33,798 bases of DNA from Dehalococcoidia bacterium (GCA_028711995.1 JAQTRE010000001.1:1-33798), one strand, 5' to 3'. Counted from the first letter of the stretch, positions 24,542-32,939 are shown. Numbers and translations: made by a program. Notes: a model not told the origin generated them from the sequence alone.

Positions 24542-26809
24542 TTAAAGGGTGGGTAGGTTAACCGCGCTGGGATAGGCGTCTCCGTATTTGTGATAGTTGT
24601 AGATGCGGAGTGCCTGGATGAAAGCGCCTGTCGCCTCCATGTTGGTGGGCAGAAACACCGGACATTCAATCGGTTGGTTGAAGGGGTCGGGTTGGATGTA
24701 GTCTTCTACATAAGGAATTCCGCCACCGCCTTTGGAAGAGGCAAGGACCACAGCGTCTCTCTGCTTGGTAGGGCCACCAAAGGCATAATCAGAGATTGAC
24801 TTTGCGCAAAACACAGCGTCGAATGCCATAGACGGCAACCCGCTGCTATTCTCAATCGCCAACTTGCCCCAGAAGGCATCGGGGTGGCAAGTATGACCAT
24901 TTGACACCTGCGTCCAGTTTTCGTAATCCTGAGTAATGGGCAAGTCGTGCGTTTCCAAAAGGTTGTAATTTGATCCGTAAACATAAAGCCTGAGCTTCAG
25001 TCCATCGCTATGAGTCCCTTTAACTCGTGCGCCGATTGAATATCCTTGGTTGCCATCCAGATCAAAATAATTTCTGGTCATGGCGTGAACAAGTTTATAT
25101 CCAAAAGCGTACACAAAGTAGGGTAACGACGAATATCCGGAGTTGTAATCACCTCCAACTTCGCCTTTTCTCATGATCAGTCCGTTTGGCGGTGTTTGCC
25201 CCGGTACTTCCCAGACATTCCACAGTTCGCGAAAGGTTCCCGATTGCTCCCAGCATTGCATCATTCCGCCGGTATGATCGGGACGGTATCTGGTTTCCAT
25301 CCCCAATCTCTGTCCGCCAAATGTGGCCCCACGATTATATCCATAGTTATCAACATTGGCATGGAGGCCGTTGGCGCAATCCGTATAAACTCCCCATTGA
25401 GCCCAGCAAAGATTGCGGATCATCAGATCGGCCCAGGGTTTGAACCGATCGTCATCAGTTGGCCCGTAGCCGAGAGTAGCGCACAGAGCAGCAAAAGCGG
25501 CCGTGCGATAACCAGACCCGGACCACGAAGCCTTATTGAACATCTTCATTGGAGTATCTTTCATGAGGTCTACATCTGGAATTATCCAAGGCATGTCGAT
25601 AGTGATCTTGGCACCGAATACTCCAATGCCCAGATCAGAGATCATGCTATGGCAAATGTCTTCGGCGATTTGCCTCGGGGTTGTCTTGTCAAGTTTCAGT
25701 CTACTCAATAGCGGTATCCACCCAGGTATGAAATCATCCCAGTCAGTGCGATCATATTCGTGATCGGCATCGTATCCTTTGTTGAGTACATGGATAGCTT
25801 GAAGACAACTTATGTAGGGATCGAAGATACAATAGGCTATCCATGCAGCTTGCGATATCTCCAATCCATCCATCTCAAAGAAGTGGGTTTTGCTCTCGTA
25901 GGCATACCCGTAAGGGTAATAGTCGATGGTATGGTGTCCTGGCTCGTACCCATGCGCTTTACTGGCATCATGCCAGGAATCGCCTTCTTGAAAGAAAGTG
26001 ATCGCTTCATTCAAGCTTTTATTGAAAAGAGGATCGTAGATATCCTGGGTATACCCTTCGCGGGAAATGCTATTACTAATTTTGGTGGCCTTGGTTGTTT
26101 CACCAAATGCCTCGAAAGCACTCCTTGCCATCTGACAGCCGTGGCGAATGGTGTATCGCCCAGAGCCAAGGCCTTTGGCATCTCCGCCAGCCGATGACGG
26201 GTGTACAACCCATTGAGTGTTAACGGGAGTGTTTTGGTCTATGAGCGCAGCAACACACAGGTGCCCATAGTAAAGGTTGACGCTGGCCACATCGGCGGCC
26301 GCCCTGAATGCGAGAAGTGTGATCGTTACTGTCTGAATTCCGCTCGATGAGAATTCCCTCCTGATGTGCAACGTCGGCTGTCCATAATGAGCAAAGCTCA
26401 TTTTCCATTCTTTGAAGTATTCAATGCCCATTGCTTCATCCGGCGGCTGACTTGCCCGAAATGACACCGTAAACTCATCAAAGTCAATCCCAGATGATCT
26501 CTCTGAAGCGTCACATATGGCAGCAAACGCTGACCTTGGAGCGGAACCAGCTTGCCCGGTCAACCTGTTCGCATCCCAGTAATGGCCCAGAAAGCGAGGG
26601 GAGTAGGGATCGCTGCCTTGCCCTAGGTATCGGTTCACGATGATATAAAGCGGAACTGACGGGTATTCGCCAATAAAAGCGTAATCCCCGCCCTCTCGAT
26701 AATTACGGTCCACATACGATTTTGCGTAATTGATCCGAGTCCTGAGTTCGGTTTGCGTTGGCGGAATAATTACAGCCGGGGTTTGCGGAAGCGGGATTGG
26801 ATCACTCAT
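24542..26809 (-). CDS. Large alpha-toroid-like putative tailspike or head-decoration protein
   Basis: This 755-aa protein is one of the largest in the phage part. The middle (about residues 210-600) has repeated helical-hairpin-like segments rich in Trp, Tyr and Gly, such as GSGYRTAAFAALCATLGYGP and LMIRNLCWAQWGVYTDC, which recall alpha/alpha-toroid glycosidase-type folds. Near residues 630-700 a beta region (NQGYSIGARVKGTHSDGLKL) resembles a carbohydrate-binding sandwich. There is no signal peptide, as expected for a virion protein. AAGGAGAGT precedes the ATG. Recognition or trimming of a host surface glycan is plausible inference, but catalytic residues were not identified. Confidence 0.5.
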   Translation of the reverse strand: MSDPIPLPQTPAVIIPPTQTELRTRINYAKSYVDRNYREGGDYAFIGEYPSVPLYIIVNRYLGQGSDPYSPRFLGHYWDANRLTGQAGSAPRSAFAAICDASERSSGIDFDEFTVSFRASQPPDEAMGIEYFKEWKMSFAHYGQPTLHIRREFSSSGIQTVTITLLAFRAAADVASVNLYYGHLCVAALIDQNTPVNTQWVVHPSSAGGDAKGLGSGRYTIRHGCQMARSAFEAFGETTKATKISNSISREGYTQDIYDPLFNKSLNEAITFFQEGDSWHDASKAHGYEPGHHTIDYYPYGYAYESKTHFFEMDGLEISQAAWIAYCIFDPYISCLQAIHVLNKGYDADHEYDRTDWDDFIPGWIPLLSRLKLDKTTPRQIAEDICHSMISDLGIGVFGAKITIDMPWIIPDVDLMKDTPMKMFNKASWSGSGYRTAAFAALCATLGYGPTDDDRFKPWADLMIRNLCWAQWGVYTDCANGLHANVDNYGYNRGATFGGQRLGMETRYRPDHTGGMMQCWEQSGTFRELWNVWEVPGQTPPNGLIMRKGEVGGDYNSGYSSLPYFVYAFGYKLVHAMTRNYFDLDGNQGYSIGARVKGTHSDGLKLRLYVYGSNYNLLETHDLPITQDYENWTQVSNGHTCHPDAFWGKLAIENSSGLPSMAFDAVFCAKSISDYAFGGPTKQRDAVVLASSKGGGGIPYVEDYIQPDPFNQPIECPVFLPTNMEATGAFIQALRIYNYHKYGDAYPSAVNLPTL

Positions 26810-26836
26810 TTTTTACTCTCCTTACTGCTGATTGGA

Positions 26837-26865
26837 TTGACTTACTGTTAGATTTTTGCTAGACT
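26837..26865 (+). promoter_or_regulatory. Sigma70-like promoter of the plus-strand membrane gene (second)
   Basis: TTGACT (26837-26842), a 17-bp spacer and TAGACT (26860-26865) precede the ATG at 26874 by 8 nt. The arrangement is the same as in front of the gene at 20489 and predicts a leaderless or nearly leaderless transcript. Confidence 0.65.
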
Positions 26866-26873
26866 GTGGCCAA

Positions 26874-27218
26874 ATGAGCACTGAGACTTGTCCTAAAAGA
26901 TTGGAATGGGGTCCTTTCGTTGCTATCGGTTCCCTGATACTCTTCGTGCTGATTGCCATCCCTGTTATGATGGGCGGCGTCAACATTGACAGCGACGCTT
27001 CGAATTTCCTGCTGTGGGGCTTGTCAAACTTCGGAATGATTCTCATTGGGGTTTCGTTTGTGCTCGCTGCCCTATTTGCAATCCCCGTGTCCCTTCTCTG
27101 CTGGCTTTGTAAGAGTGGCCGCAAGGCTTTCTTCATAGCTAGCCTCATAATCTGGGGCATCGCTTCTTTTCTGCTGTCCGGCTTCATCTTCTTAATGCTC
27201 TTGGTAGCCGCTTCCTAG
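26874..27218 (+). CDS. Small three-helix membrane protein on the opposite strand (second moron candidate)
   Basis: This 114-aa protein has a short polar N-terminus (MSTETCPKR) and three hydrophobic segments: about residues 12-33 (FVAIGSLILFVLIAIPVMM), 43-75 (LLWGLSNFGMILIGVSFVL...) and 82-112 (AFFIASLIIWGIASFLLSGF). Length, topology, promoter placement and orientation are like the 113-aa gene at 20489, so the two could be distant paralogues. The upstream in-frame ATG at 26856 lies before the -10 hexamer and is rejected as the start. Its stop overlaps the stop of the convergent propeller gene at a CTAG. Confidence 0.7.
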   Translation: MSTETCPKRLEWGPFVAIGSLILFVLIAIPVMMGGVNIDSDASNFLLWGLSNFGMILIGVSFVLAALFAIPVSLLCWLCKSGRKAFFIASLIIWGIASFLLSGFIFLMLLVAAS

Positions 27219-28606
27219 CCCCTCAAGTGATCGAAGAACGTGCTCACCGTCGTATGTGCTCCCTCTACCTTTGACTTGTACATCACCAGAATGTATTGAT
27301 ATGGCCGGGTGAGCTTATGCGTCCCGGTGCCTCCAGGAGCCAGGTCAGCCGGTGCTTTCTCTTCCACCCAGTCTTCCGGCCGGGCGTCCCCACCGCCATT
27401 ATAAGCCGCTGCCTGCAGGAGTCCACCGAGCACCTTCCACTCCATGGTGTTGGTCAGACCGGTATTCTTGACAACGATATAGGTTTCGTCCCAATCTGCC
27501 ACCGGCACATACTCAAGGAACTTCCAGTCATTGGTCGTGTTGATATTCCAATCTAGTTGCCACGGAATATGCTGCTTCTGGGGTATCTCATCCAGGACAC
27601 CCACCTGAGCGCGGGCAATGCCATTCCAATCAATGAAGCCGATCCGTCCGTCAATGGTCGGGAACACCATGCAGATCTCTCCAAGCCCATGAACATCAAC
27701 GGTGTACACAGAAGATGCCCCGTCTGGTGTCTTGGCCGCCCGGTTCCCGATACCCCAGATCGGAGCGCCCATGAAGTGAATCGCAATAATACCGCCGCCG
27801 GACTCGCAGCCGACAACTGTTATCCAGCCGACGTTCTCGACACGCCCCATGCGGATCGCTGAGTGCGGCGAAACCAGAGAAGGGCCTTGCCGGTCTCTCG
27901 GTCTGGCCCACGTCCATCCGCCATCCGAATCTTTGATCTCCCAGACGCCACCATGAAACTCATTCGAGCAAATCAGGTAATCCCCGCCGTAATCCGGGGT
28001 ATGCAGTGAGGCATGAGCGCCTTTGATAGGGCAGACCTTTGAAGCATGACCGAAGTCATCTTTGTGCCAGGCCAGCGTACCATCGGATATCTTGTACTTG
28101 GCATAGTGATAACCAGACGGCCCGTTGTAATCGGTGAGGATCAGGTGAGGCACGGGGTCAACGCTCAGACAGGCCTCGTGGAGCCAGTTCGGGTCCCACT
28201 GTCCACCAGTTGCGCTGAGGGTGATCGTCTTCTTGATAGTCCCGGTGTTCCGATCAAACACAATCACCTGCTGGTCACGGTTACAGCAATAGATGTCGCC
28301 CCTGTTGCCAAAATTAGGCACGTCCGCCATCAACATTCGGGCAGTATGGGGATTATTGATGGCGCTGCCATTGACGGCCTGCTCCCACGTTATTTTTTTA
28401 CTGCCCAGATCGTAGACGAACGCTGCCTTGCGGGTGTGCGGATCGGCCATAATCAATTTTGCCCGGCCATCCAAAGGATCAATAATGTGTTCGGCATAGT
28501 GCGGGGTGTACCCTTCTCTACTGAACCATATCTCATGGCCAAAACCATAGCTGGCCACTCCATAGCCCGATGATGAACCGGATGAGCCACCACCTATGAA
28601 TCCCAT
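27215..28606 (-). CDS. Beta-propeller-like phage structural protein
   Basis: This 463-aa protein begins with a Gly/Ser-rich stretch (MGFIGGGSSGSSSGYGVASY). Repeated four-strand-like units follow, such as AKLIMADPHTRKAAFVYDLG, QVIVFDRNTGTIKKTITLSA, PHLILTDYNGPSGYHYAKYK and GRIGFIDWNGIARAQVG, matching PQQ/WD-like propeller blades (variable bound water-phase repeats with D-x-x-T/G turns). A shorter C-terminal beta domain (about 360-463) has KNTGLTNTMEWKVLGG. No signal peptide is present. GAGGAGG precedes the ATG. It may bind a receptor or decorate the virion. Blade count was not determined. Confidence 0.6.
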   Translation of the reverse strand: MGFIGGGSSGSSSGYGVASYGFGHEIWFSREGYTPHYAEHIIDPLDGRAKLIMADPHTRKAAFVYDLGSKKITWEQAVNGSAINNPHTARMLMADVPNFGNRGDIYCCNRDQQVIVFDRNTGTIKKTITLSATGGQWDPNWLHEACLSVDPVPHLILTDYNGPSGYHYAKYKISDGTLAWHKDDFGHASKVCPIKGAHASLHTPDYGGDYLICSNEFHGGVWEIKDSDGGWTWARPRDRQGPSLVSPHSAIRMGRVENVGWITVVGCESGGGIIAIHFMGAPIWGIGNRAAKTPDGASSVYTVDVHGLGEICMVFPTIDGRIGFIDWNGIARAQVGVLDEIPQKQHIPWQLDWNINTTNDWKFLEYVPVADWDETYIVVKNTGLTNTMEWKVLGGLLQAAAYNGGGDARPEDWVEEKAPADLAPGGTGTHKLTRPYQYILVMYKSKVEGAHTTVSTFFDHLRG

Positions 28607-28622
28607 TTAGTAGTCCTCCTCA

Positions 28623-29318
28623 TTATCTCGACACCTCAATTTCATTGTTATTGGTGGCATCGGTTGCCACTTTGATGAAGCGGAAGCCCCAGCCAATCGT
28701 TTTGGTAGACTCGCCACTGGCAGCAAGGACGATGGAATCAATCTGCCGATAGGTTCCGCCGTCATGCTTCCCTTGAATGTTGAAGGTGGCCGCCGCGTTG
28801 CTCTTGACCCAGATGGTCATCTGTTGGCGGAAGGTCCAGCCACCGCAATCCATCTCAACGGTCAAAGCCGCGCTGGTTGAGCTTCCCTCAGCGTGTTTCG
28901 GTTCACCAAGTTGGGACAGTTTGCTGTCCAAATCACTGAGTCTTCTCAGTATCGTCGAGCCAGTAGCATTCTGCGGGCTCGCCCCAGCATCCCCGATGCT
29001 CCTCAACGCCCCTTTGATCGTGTCGTCGATAAGGGCCTTAACCTCGGTCTCAATAATAGTGAGCTTCCCGCTCTCCGTCGCCGGATTCGTCGGAATATTG
29101 TCCGTCTTGGTCTTGATCAATGCCAGGGTGGTCTGAGTGGCAAAGTCTTTCCCTGTCAAGGTGGCCAAGTTACCGTCTTCTTGCGCCGGGTTGATCTGAG
29201 CCCCAGACACATTCTCCACCTGAACCCGAAAGAGCTTGGCGTAAACGCCTGTTGCCAGTTCCCTGAATCGAAATTTCAGTCCCCACGAAGACGAATTAGT
29301 CTCTTCTCTATCTGCCAC
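28623..29318 (-). CDS. Fibre-like phage protein with shared ELATGVYA anchor motif
   Basis: This 231-aa protein starts at a GTG with GGAGGCATAAC upstream. Near the N-terminus it has LKFRFRELATGVYAKLFRV, a motif shared with the neighbouring 125-aa protein. A helical coiled-coil-like stretch follows (FATQTTLALIKTKTDNIPTN; EVKALIDDTIKG; ILRRLSDLDSKLSQLG), then a C-terminal beta domain (AALTVEMDCGGWTFRQQMTI; AATFNIQGKHDGGTYRQID). Helical shaft followed by a beta head is a common fibre layout. The role in the particle is not known. Confidence 0.55.
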   Translation of the reverse strand: MADREETNSSSWGLKFRFRELATGVYAKLFRVQVENVSGAQINPAQEDGNLATLTGKDFATQTTLALIKTKTDNIPTNPATESGKLTIIETEVKALIDDTIKGALRSIGDAGASPQNATGSTILRRLSDLDSKLSQLGEPKHAEGSSTSAALTVEMDCGGWTFRQQMTIWVKSNAAATFNIQGKHDGGTYRQIDSIVLAASGESTKTIGWGFRFIKVATDATNNNEIEVSR

Positions 29319-29319
29319 G

Positions 29320-29697
29320 TTATGCCTCCACTATGCCTACGCTCTGGGCACTGGATGCAGCAATTGCATTCACTGCCCCGGTGAACAGATTCATCACGTT
29401 GATTTCATATCCGATGCCCGGGCTCAAACGAATTCCTTTGCCCACCACCGCATTGGCTCCAAACGCGAGGTAAACGGACTCTTCCCCAAGATTCATGATG
29501 CAGGCATACTTGCGGTTCACATTGGCTGCCAATACCGGAGTTGACGTAGCCTCAACGGATACCGATCCACCCCCGTTAGCAAACGACGAGAATTCATTCC
29601 GGGTTACCACCACCTCGGCATAGACGCCAGTCGCAAGTTCGATGAATTTGGCCTTGAGAGAGGCGGCATCAACCCGGGCAATTTCTTGGTTAGCCAT
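29320..29697 (-). CDS. Small beta-rich phage structural protein
   Basis: This 125-aa protein contains SLKAKFIELATGVYAEVVVT near its start, almost the same anchor motif as the 231-aa gene that follows. The rest is beta-rich: VSVEATSTPVLAANVNRKYA, CIMNLGEESVYLAFGANAVV and GKGIRLSPGIGYEINVMNLF. Short proteins of this kind following the capsid gene are often decoration or fibre-tip proteins. It overlaps the preceding small gene slightly. GAGGGG precedes the ATG. The function is inferred only from composition and position. Confidence 0.5.
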   Translation of the reverse strand: MANQEIARVDAASLKAKFIELATGVYAEVVVTRNEFSSFANGGGSVSVEATSTPVLAANVNRKYACIMNLGEESVYLAFGANAVVGKGIRLSPGIGYEINVMNLFTGAVNAIAASSAQSVGIVEA

Positions 29698-29902
29698 TCT
29701 TTGGCCCCTCTTCTTCCGATGTGGTTATGGTGATCTTCTTGTTCTTCAAGACATCATTCAGTTTGAACCCACCCAGACCGGCGACGGCGGCCACGCTGAG
29801 GGTAAGCACCTTGCCATCAATCCCATTGCACATCGCGACGCATTCCATGATGACAATGGCTGCGATCGCGGTCACTGTCGGGAGCGCTGATTTCCAATTC
29901 AT
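29690..29902 (-). CDS. Small membrane-anchored phage protein
   Basis: This 70-aa protein has two short hydrophobic segments (ALPTVTAIAAIVIMECVAM and VLTLSVAAVAGLGGF) and a charged tail (KKITITTSEEEGPKNG). I prefer the ATG at 29902, with AGGGG upstream, over the TTG at 29905. Topology resembles holin-like or membrane-associated small phage proteins, but its place among head genes is unusual for a holin. No family is recognised. Confidence 0.5.
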   Translation of the reverse strand: MNWKSALPTVTAIAAIVIMECVAMCNGIDGKVLTLSVAAVAGLGGFKLNDVLKNKKITITTSEEEGPKNG

Positions 29903-29913
29903 CAACGCATCCC

Positions 29914-30237
29914 CTAGCGCTTGTCATACCAGATGACCAGCAATTGCTTACCAGTAGTGTTCGTGGTGCTGAGTCGGATATTACCGTTTGATGTGATACT
30001 CGCCTCCGCCGTTCTGTCTGTGAGCATCGTGGCGGAAGTACCGTTATCCGGCTCGACCTGCAGAACGGACTTCAGCGTGTCTTCGGTAGTGATGCCACTG
30101 ATAGGGATATTGGTGTTGGCAGTAGTGCCCGCAGCGACGTTGACCTTCAGTCCCTGGAGTTCGATCAGAATCGCTTTCAGATCTTTGTCTATTCTTGATC
30201 CACCCCATCCGAATTTAGCTTTGATAGTTTGCAGCAT
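29914..30237 (-). CDS. Hypothetical phage protein
   Basis: This 107-aa protein has a strong ribosome binding site (GAGGTGAACC). A helical N-terminus (IDKDLKAILIELQGLKVNVA) is followed by a Thr/Asn/Ser-rich beta region (ANTNIPISGITTEDTLKSVL; SITSNGNIRLSTTNTTGKQL) ending in LLVIWYDKR. This resembles short trimeric fibre or decoration proteins with a helical anchor, but no family is recognised. It is co-oriented with the capsid gene. Confidence 0.5.
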   Translation of the reverse strand: MLQTIKAKFGWGGSRIDKDLKAILIELQGLKVNVAAGTTANTNIPISGITTEDTLKSVLQVEPDNGTSATMLTDRTAEASITSNGNIRLSTTNTTGKQLLVIWYDKR

Positions 30238-30245
30238 GGTTCACC

Positions 30246-30464
30246 TCACTTCTTCTTTGACTTGGGTTCGGACGTGTCCGGCGTGCCCTCGATTTTCTCG
30301 GCAGACTCGCCATCTGCAACCGGCGTCATCACCAGATTCTGATTCTGACTCAGTCTTTTTGCTGCGGCTGGCGCAAGACTTACCTCAACAGGTTGAGTTG
30401 TAAACTTTACGCCTATGCCTACAACGGTGTATGTGCCACCCTTTGTCTTGATACTGTATTTCAC
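30246..30464 (-). CDS. Small hypothetical protein following the capsid gene
   Basis: This 72-aa protein starts at a GTG with AGGAGGCAC just upstream, after the terminator that follows the capsid gene. It has a beta-rich N-terminus (YSIKTKGGTYTVVGIGVKFT) and a charged, Pro/Ser/Lys-rich C-terminus ending in KSKKK. The position immediately after the major capsid gene suits a small head protein. Function unknown. Confidence 0.55.
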   Translation of the reverse strand: MKYSIKTKGGTYTVVGIGVKFTTQPVEVSLAPAAAKRLSQNQNLVMTPVADGESAEKIEGTPDTSEPKSKKK

Positions 30465-30479
30465 CGTGCCTCCTGTTCG

Positions 30480-30508
30480 AAAAAGGGCTGGCTTTCTAGG
30501 CCAGCCCT
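30480..30508 (-). terminator. Intrinsic terminator after the major capsid gene
   Basis: AGGGCTGGC (30484-30492) and GCCAGCCCT (30500-30508) form a perfect 9-bp stem with a 7-nt loop. On the minus strand it is followed by TTTT. It lies between the capsid stop and the GTG of the next gene and would raise capsid mRNA relative to downstream genes. Confidence 0.75.
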
Positions 30509-30538
30509 GCTTTCTGTTATTTAGTCAGTTATTTTTGT

Positions 30539-31507
30539 CTACGCAGGGAGCCCTACGTCTTTCGCTTGGGCAATCGCGTCGGATTCTTCCTCGTTGAAGT
30601 CCCATCTGGCGGTGATGGTGAACTCGATCTGACGCTTTCTGGGCTTGCGCTCTCTTTCGAGCGTGATGTCTCTCTTCCAGCCTTGTACCAGGTTGGCCGG
30701 GTGAACGAACATCACGTCGGAAATATTGTCCACAGTCTCACGAGTTTCCGTCTTAATCTTGGGCAGCCAGATCACTGGCACGCCCTGATAGAAGACCGGC
30801 ACATCTTCGAGTAGAGCGCGATCCCCGGCAGCCGTTGCCCGGCCAGCCAGTTCATCCCGATATGCACGTTCGTACTGGAACGAACAATAGAGGCGCCACT
30901 CGTTCAGGGGCTTCGATCCGAAATGTTTGGACGGCACCGAGTTGATCAGAGCCTTGAAGACATCGGATACGGCACTGGGAGCAGCGCAGTTGTAGTCAGT
31001 GATATGCCCTGCCAGGCCAGTCAGCCAGCCAGTATGGGTAGGCACTGACAAAACCGCATCGGCCCCACTGGCCGCAGGATTGGCGTACATGCCAACCTCT
31101 TCGAAGTCTGCTGAAGCACGCCCGCCAATGAGATCCAGCAGGGTGCTTTCGAAATTCTCTTTCTCGATATTGTCTTCGAGAGTCGAGTAGAAGAGGTTTA
31201 CCGCGATGATGAACTCTTTGGCCACGAGTTGCCTCTGCTCGGTCTGATAGCCAGTGGTATCTGTGTGCTCGGTTCCCTCTGCTACTGGCTTCTGCAGGAC
31301 GCGGTTACCGAAGACGATCTTGTCGATATTCTTCGTGTCGCTCGTCATCTCCAGCGTTCTGACCTCTCTCATCAACTTCGAGTTGTCGATCGCTGCTCTG
31401 ATAAACCGGTCTGCCTGTTGGGGCAGGAGTTTAGCACTGCCGATGCCCTCAACCCAACCCTTCATAACTTGGTCTATTCGTTCAAGCAGTTGTGCTTCAG
31501 TAAACAT
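30539..31507 (-). CDS. Major capsid protein (HK97 fold, XkdG-like)
   Basis: This 322-aa protein forms the head shell. It lies directly after the protease/scaffold gene. Typical segments are ADRFIRAAIDNSKLMREVRT, TEQRQLVAKEFIIAVNLFYS with ENIEKENFESTLLDLIGGRA (E-loop/spine region), then ADFEEVGMYANPAA and LLEDVPVFYQGVPVIWLPKI near the end, as in capsid proteins of the PBSX XkdG type. AGGAGGTGTTGAA precedes the ATG, a strong site fitting an abundant protein. No N-terminal scaffold extension is present, which agrees with the scaffold being carried by the upstream gene. Confidence 0.85.
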   Translation of the reverse strand: MFTEAQLLERIDQVMKGWVEGIGSAKLLPQQADRFIRAAIDNSKLMREVRTLEMTSDTKNIDKIVFGNRVLQKPVAEGTEHTDTTGYQTEQRQLVAKEFIIAVNLFYSTLEDNIEKENFESTLLDLIGGRASADFEEVGMYANPAASGADAVLSVPTHTGWLTGLAGHITDYNCAAPSAVSDVFKALINSVPSKHFGSKPLNEWRLYCSFQYERAYRDELAGRATAAGDRALLEDVPVFYQGVPVIWLPKIKTETRETVDNISDVMFVHPANLVQGWKRDITLERERKPRKRQIEFTITARWDFNEEESDAIAQAKDVGLPA

Positions 31508-31541
31508 TTCAACACCTCCTCACTAAATACGGCAGTCGCCG

Positions 31542-32876
31542 CTATTTTCTCGGTCCGCCCATCGTGTTGACCCACGATGGCTTGCCGGATTCTTCATGCT
31601 TATCGGATTTCTCCGCCGACTCAACGCCGAGGGCGTTAGACGAGCGGGTCATCTTCTTCAGCGCGGCCTCCAGAGTCTCAACGCGCTTGGCCACAGCCTC
31701 GGCAGTCTCACCAGACTCTTTGACCTTCAGGGTAACCTGCTCAGCCGTTGCCACGCCCTTCAAGGACGTGACGATAGCGGTCAGAACTTCGCTCTGCGAC
31801 TTGACCACAACCATCAGGTCTGCAAGTGCCTTATTCAAACCCTCGACGTCTGCCTTGGTGGCAGTCTCCACTTTGGGAGGAGTTGTCTCGCCTCCCTCTT
31901 TCTTGGCCACAGTTTTCGTATCTTCCACTGCAACACCTCCCTGTTCGTTAATAATCGGCGAGTTCTTCTTCCCGCGCTCAGCGATGAACCCGGCAAGACC
32001 ATCTCGCTTGATCACATAGTATTGAGCTGCCTTGACAGCAGGCTTATCGACAAGAGCCACGGCTACTACATCCCATTCATCGCCCTTCATAAGCCGAAGG
32101 TCTTTGGCTTTAGCCACGGTATGGGACTTCGATGCCGCCTGGAGCATAGTCTTCCGGACGCCAAAGATGGAGAATCCGGTGAACTTGCCGCTCTTGACCG
32201 CCACCCAGGAATCGTCGTCATTGACCTTCACGGTGATCCACCAAGCACCGGCAGGAACTTCACCGCCATACCACTTGTACGTCTTCTGGCCGCCTTCTTC
32301 CTCGGTTGGAAAATAGACGCTCTCGACCGGGACGGCCACCCGGATGAACGTGTGCATCTCATCAATAACCTGGTAATTCTCCATGAACTTCAGGGCAACT
32401 GCTCGAATATCTTCCGGTCTCCAGAAGTCATTCTGCGAATCCACCTCACCGGCGACCAGCACCAAACCGCCTACTGTCCGCTCCTCCTCGGAACAAACCT
32501 TCAACTCCACGTCTTTGGTGAACAGAGCTTGAAACTCTGAGTCAGTGGACTTCTGGGTTTGCTGACTATCGAAGAGCCGAAGGCCGGATCTGAGCCAGGA
32601 AACGATCTTGCTCTCGTTGGCGCTGGAGGCAACAAAGGTCTCTTGGACTTTGACAGGAGCTGCAAAGGCGATTACACCGGCATCGTCCTCGACATATGCG
32701 TGCTTGTAGAGGCCTTGCCGAGTTTCGGCAATGAGGTAACCGGGGTAGATGTCTCTGATAAAGCCCTCGAATATCTCACCGTTGGGGCTCTTGCTATTGA
32801 GCATGTCATAGAACGCTTCGGAGATCCGGCGAGCCTTTTGCTGATAGCTTTCGTCTTTGACTGTCACATGATTCAC
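31542..32876 (-). CDS. Prohead serine protease (XkdF-like) with C-terminal scaffold-like region
   Basis: This 444-aa protein joins an XkdF/S78-type phage protease (residues about 120-290: LVLVAGEVDSQNDFWRPEDI, YQVIDEMHTFIRVAVPVESV, GAWWITVKVNDDDSWVAVK and GKFTGFSIFGVRK) to a charged helical C-terminus (EGLNKALADLMVVVKSQSEV; AEAVAKRVETLEAALKKMTR) that looks like a scaffold. It would guide shell assembly and be cleaved during maturation. The frame is open to a TTG at 32897, but GGGGAGG sits 5 nt before the GTG at 32876, so I use that start. Active-site residues were not mapped individually. Confidence 0.8.
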   Translation of the reverse strand: MNHVTVKDESYQQKARRISEAFYDMLNSKSPNGEIFEGFIRDIYPGYLIAETRQGLYKHAYVEDDAGVIAFAAPVKVQETFVASSANESKIVSWLRSGLRLFDSQQTQKSTDSEFQALFTKDVELKVCSEEERTVGGLVLVAGEVDSQNDFWRPEDIRAVALKFMENYQVIDEMHTFIRVAVPVESVYFPTEEEGGQKTYKWYGGEVPAGAWWITVKVNDDDSWVAVKSGKFTGFSIFGVRKTMLQAASKSHTVAKAKDLRLMKGDEWDVVAVALVDKPAVKAAQYYVIKRDGLAGFIAERGKKNSPIINEQGGVAVEDTKTVAKKEGGETTPPKVETATKADVEGLNKALADLMVVVKSQSEVLTAIVTSLKGVATAEQVTLKVKESGETAEAVAKRVETLEAALKKMTRSSNALGVESAEKSDKHEESGKPSWVNTMGGPRK

Positions 32877-32895
32877 GCTTGCCTCCCCGAATAAC

Positions 32896-32939
32896 AAAAA
32901 AGGACAAGTCCAGAGCGTTTGCTCTGATTCCTTGTCCTT
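32896..32939 (-). terminator. Strong intrinsic terminator between tRNA and head genes
   Basis: AAGGACAAG (32900-32908) pairs with CTTGTCCTT (32931-32939) and an inner stem CAGAGC-GTTT-GCTCTG lies between them. On the minus strand it is followed by TTTTTTGTT. It lies between the tRNA gene and the protease gene on the path of transcription from the 33081-33109 promoter, so head-gene expression would need read-through. Confidence 0.8.

Noticed and set aside
31596-32540. 314-codon frame on the plus strand opposite the protease/scaffold gene
   Set aside because: The antisense strand has the recognised XkdF-like protein with a proper ribosome binding site. The plus frame is His/Arg/Leu-rich and has no known motif.
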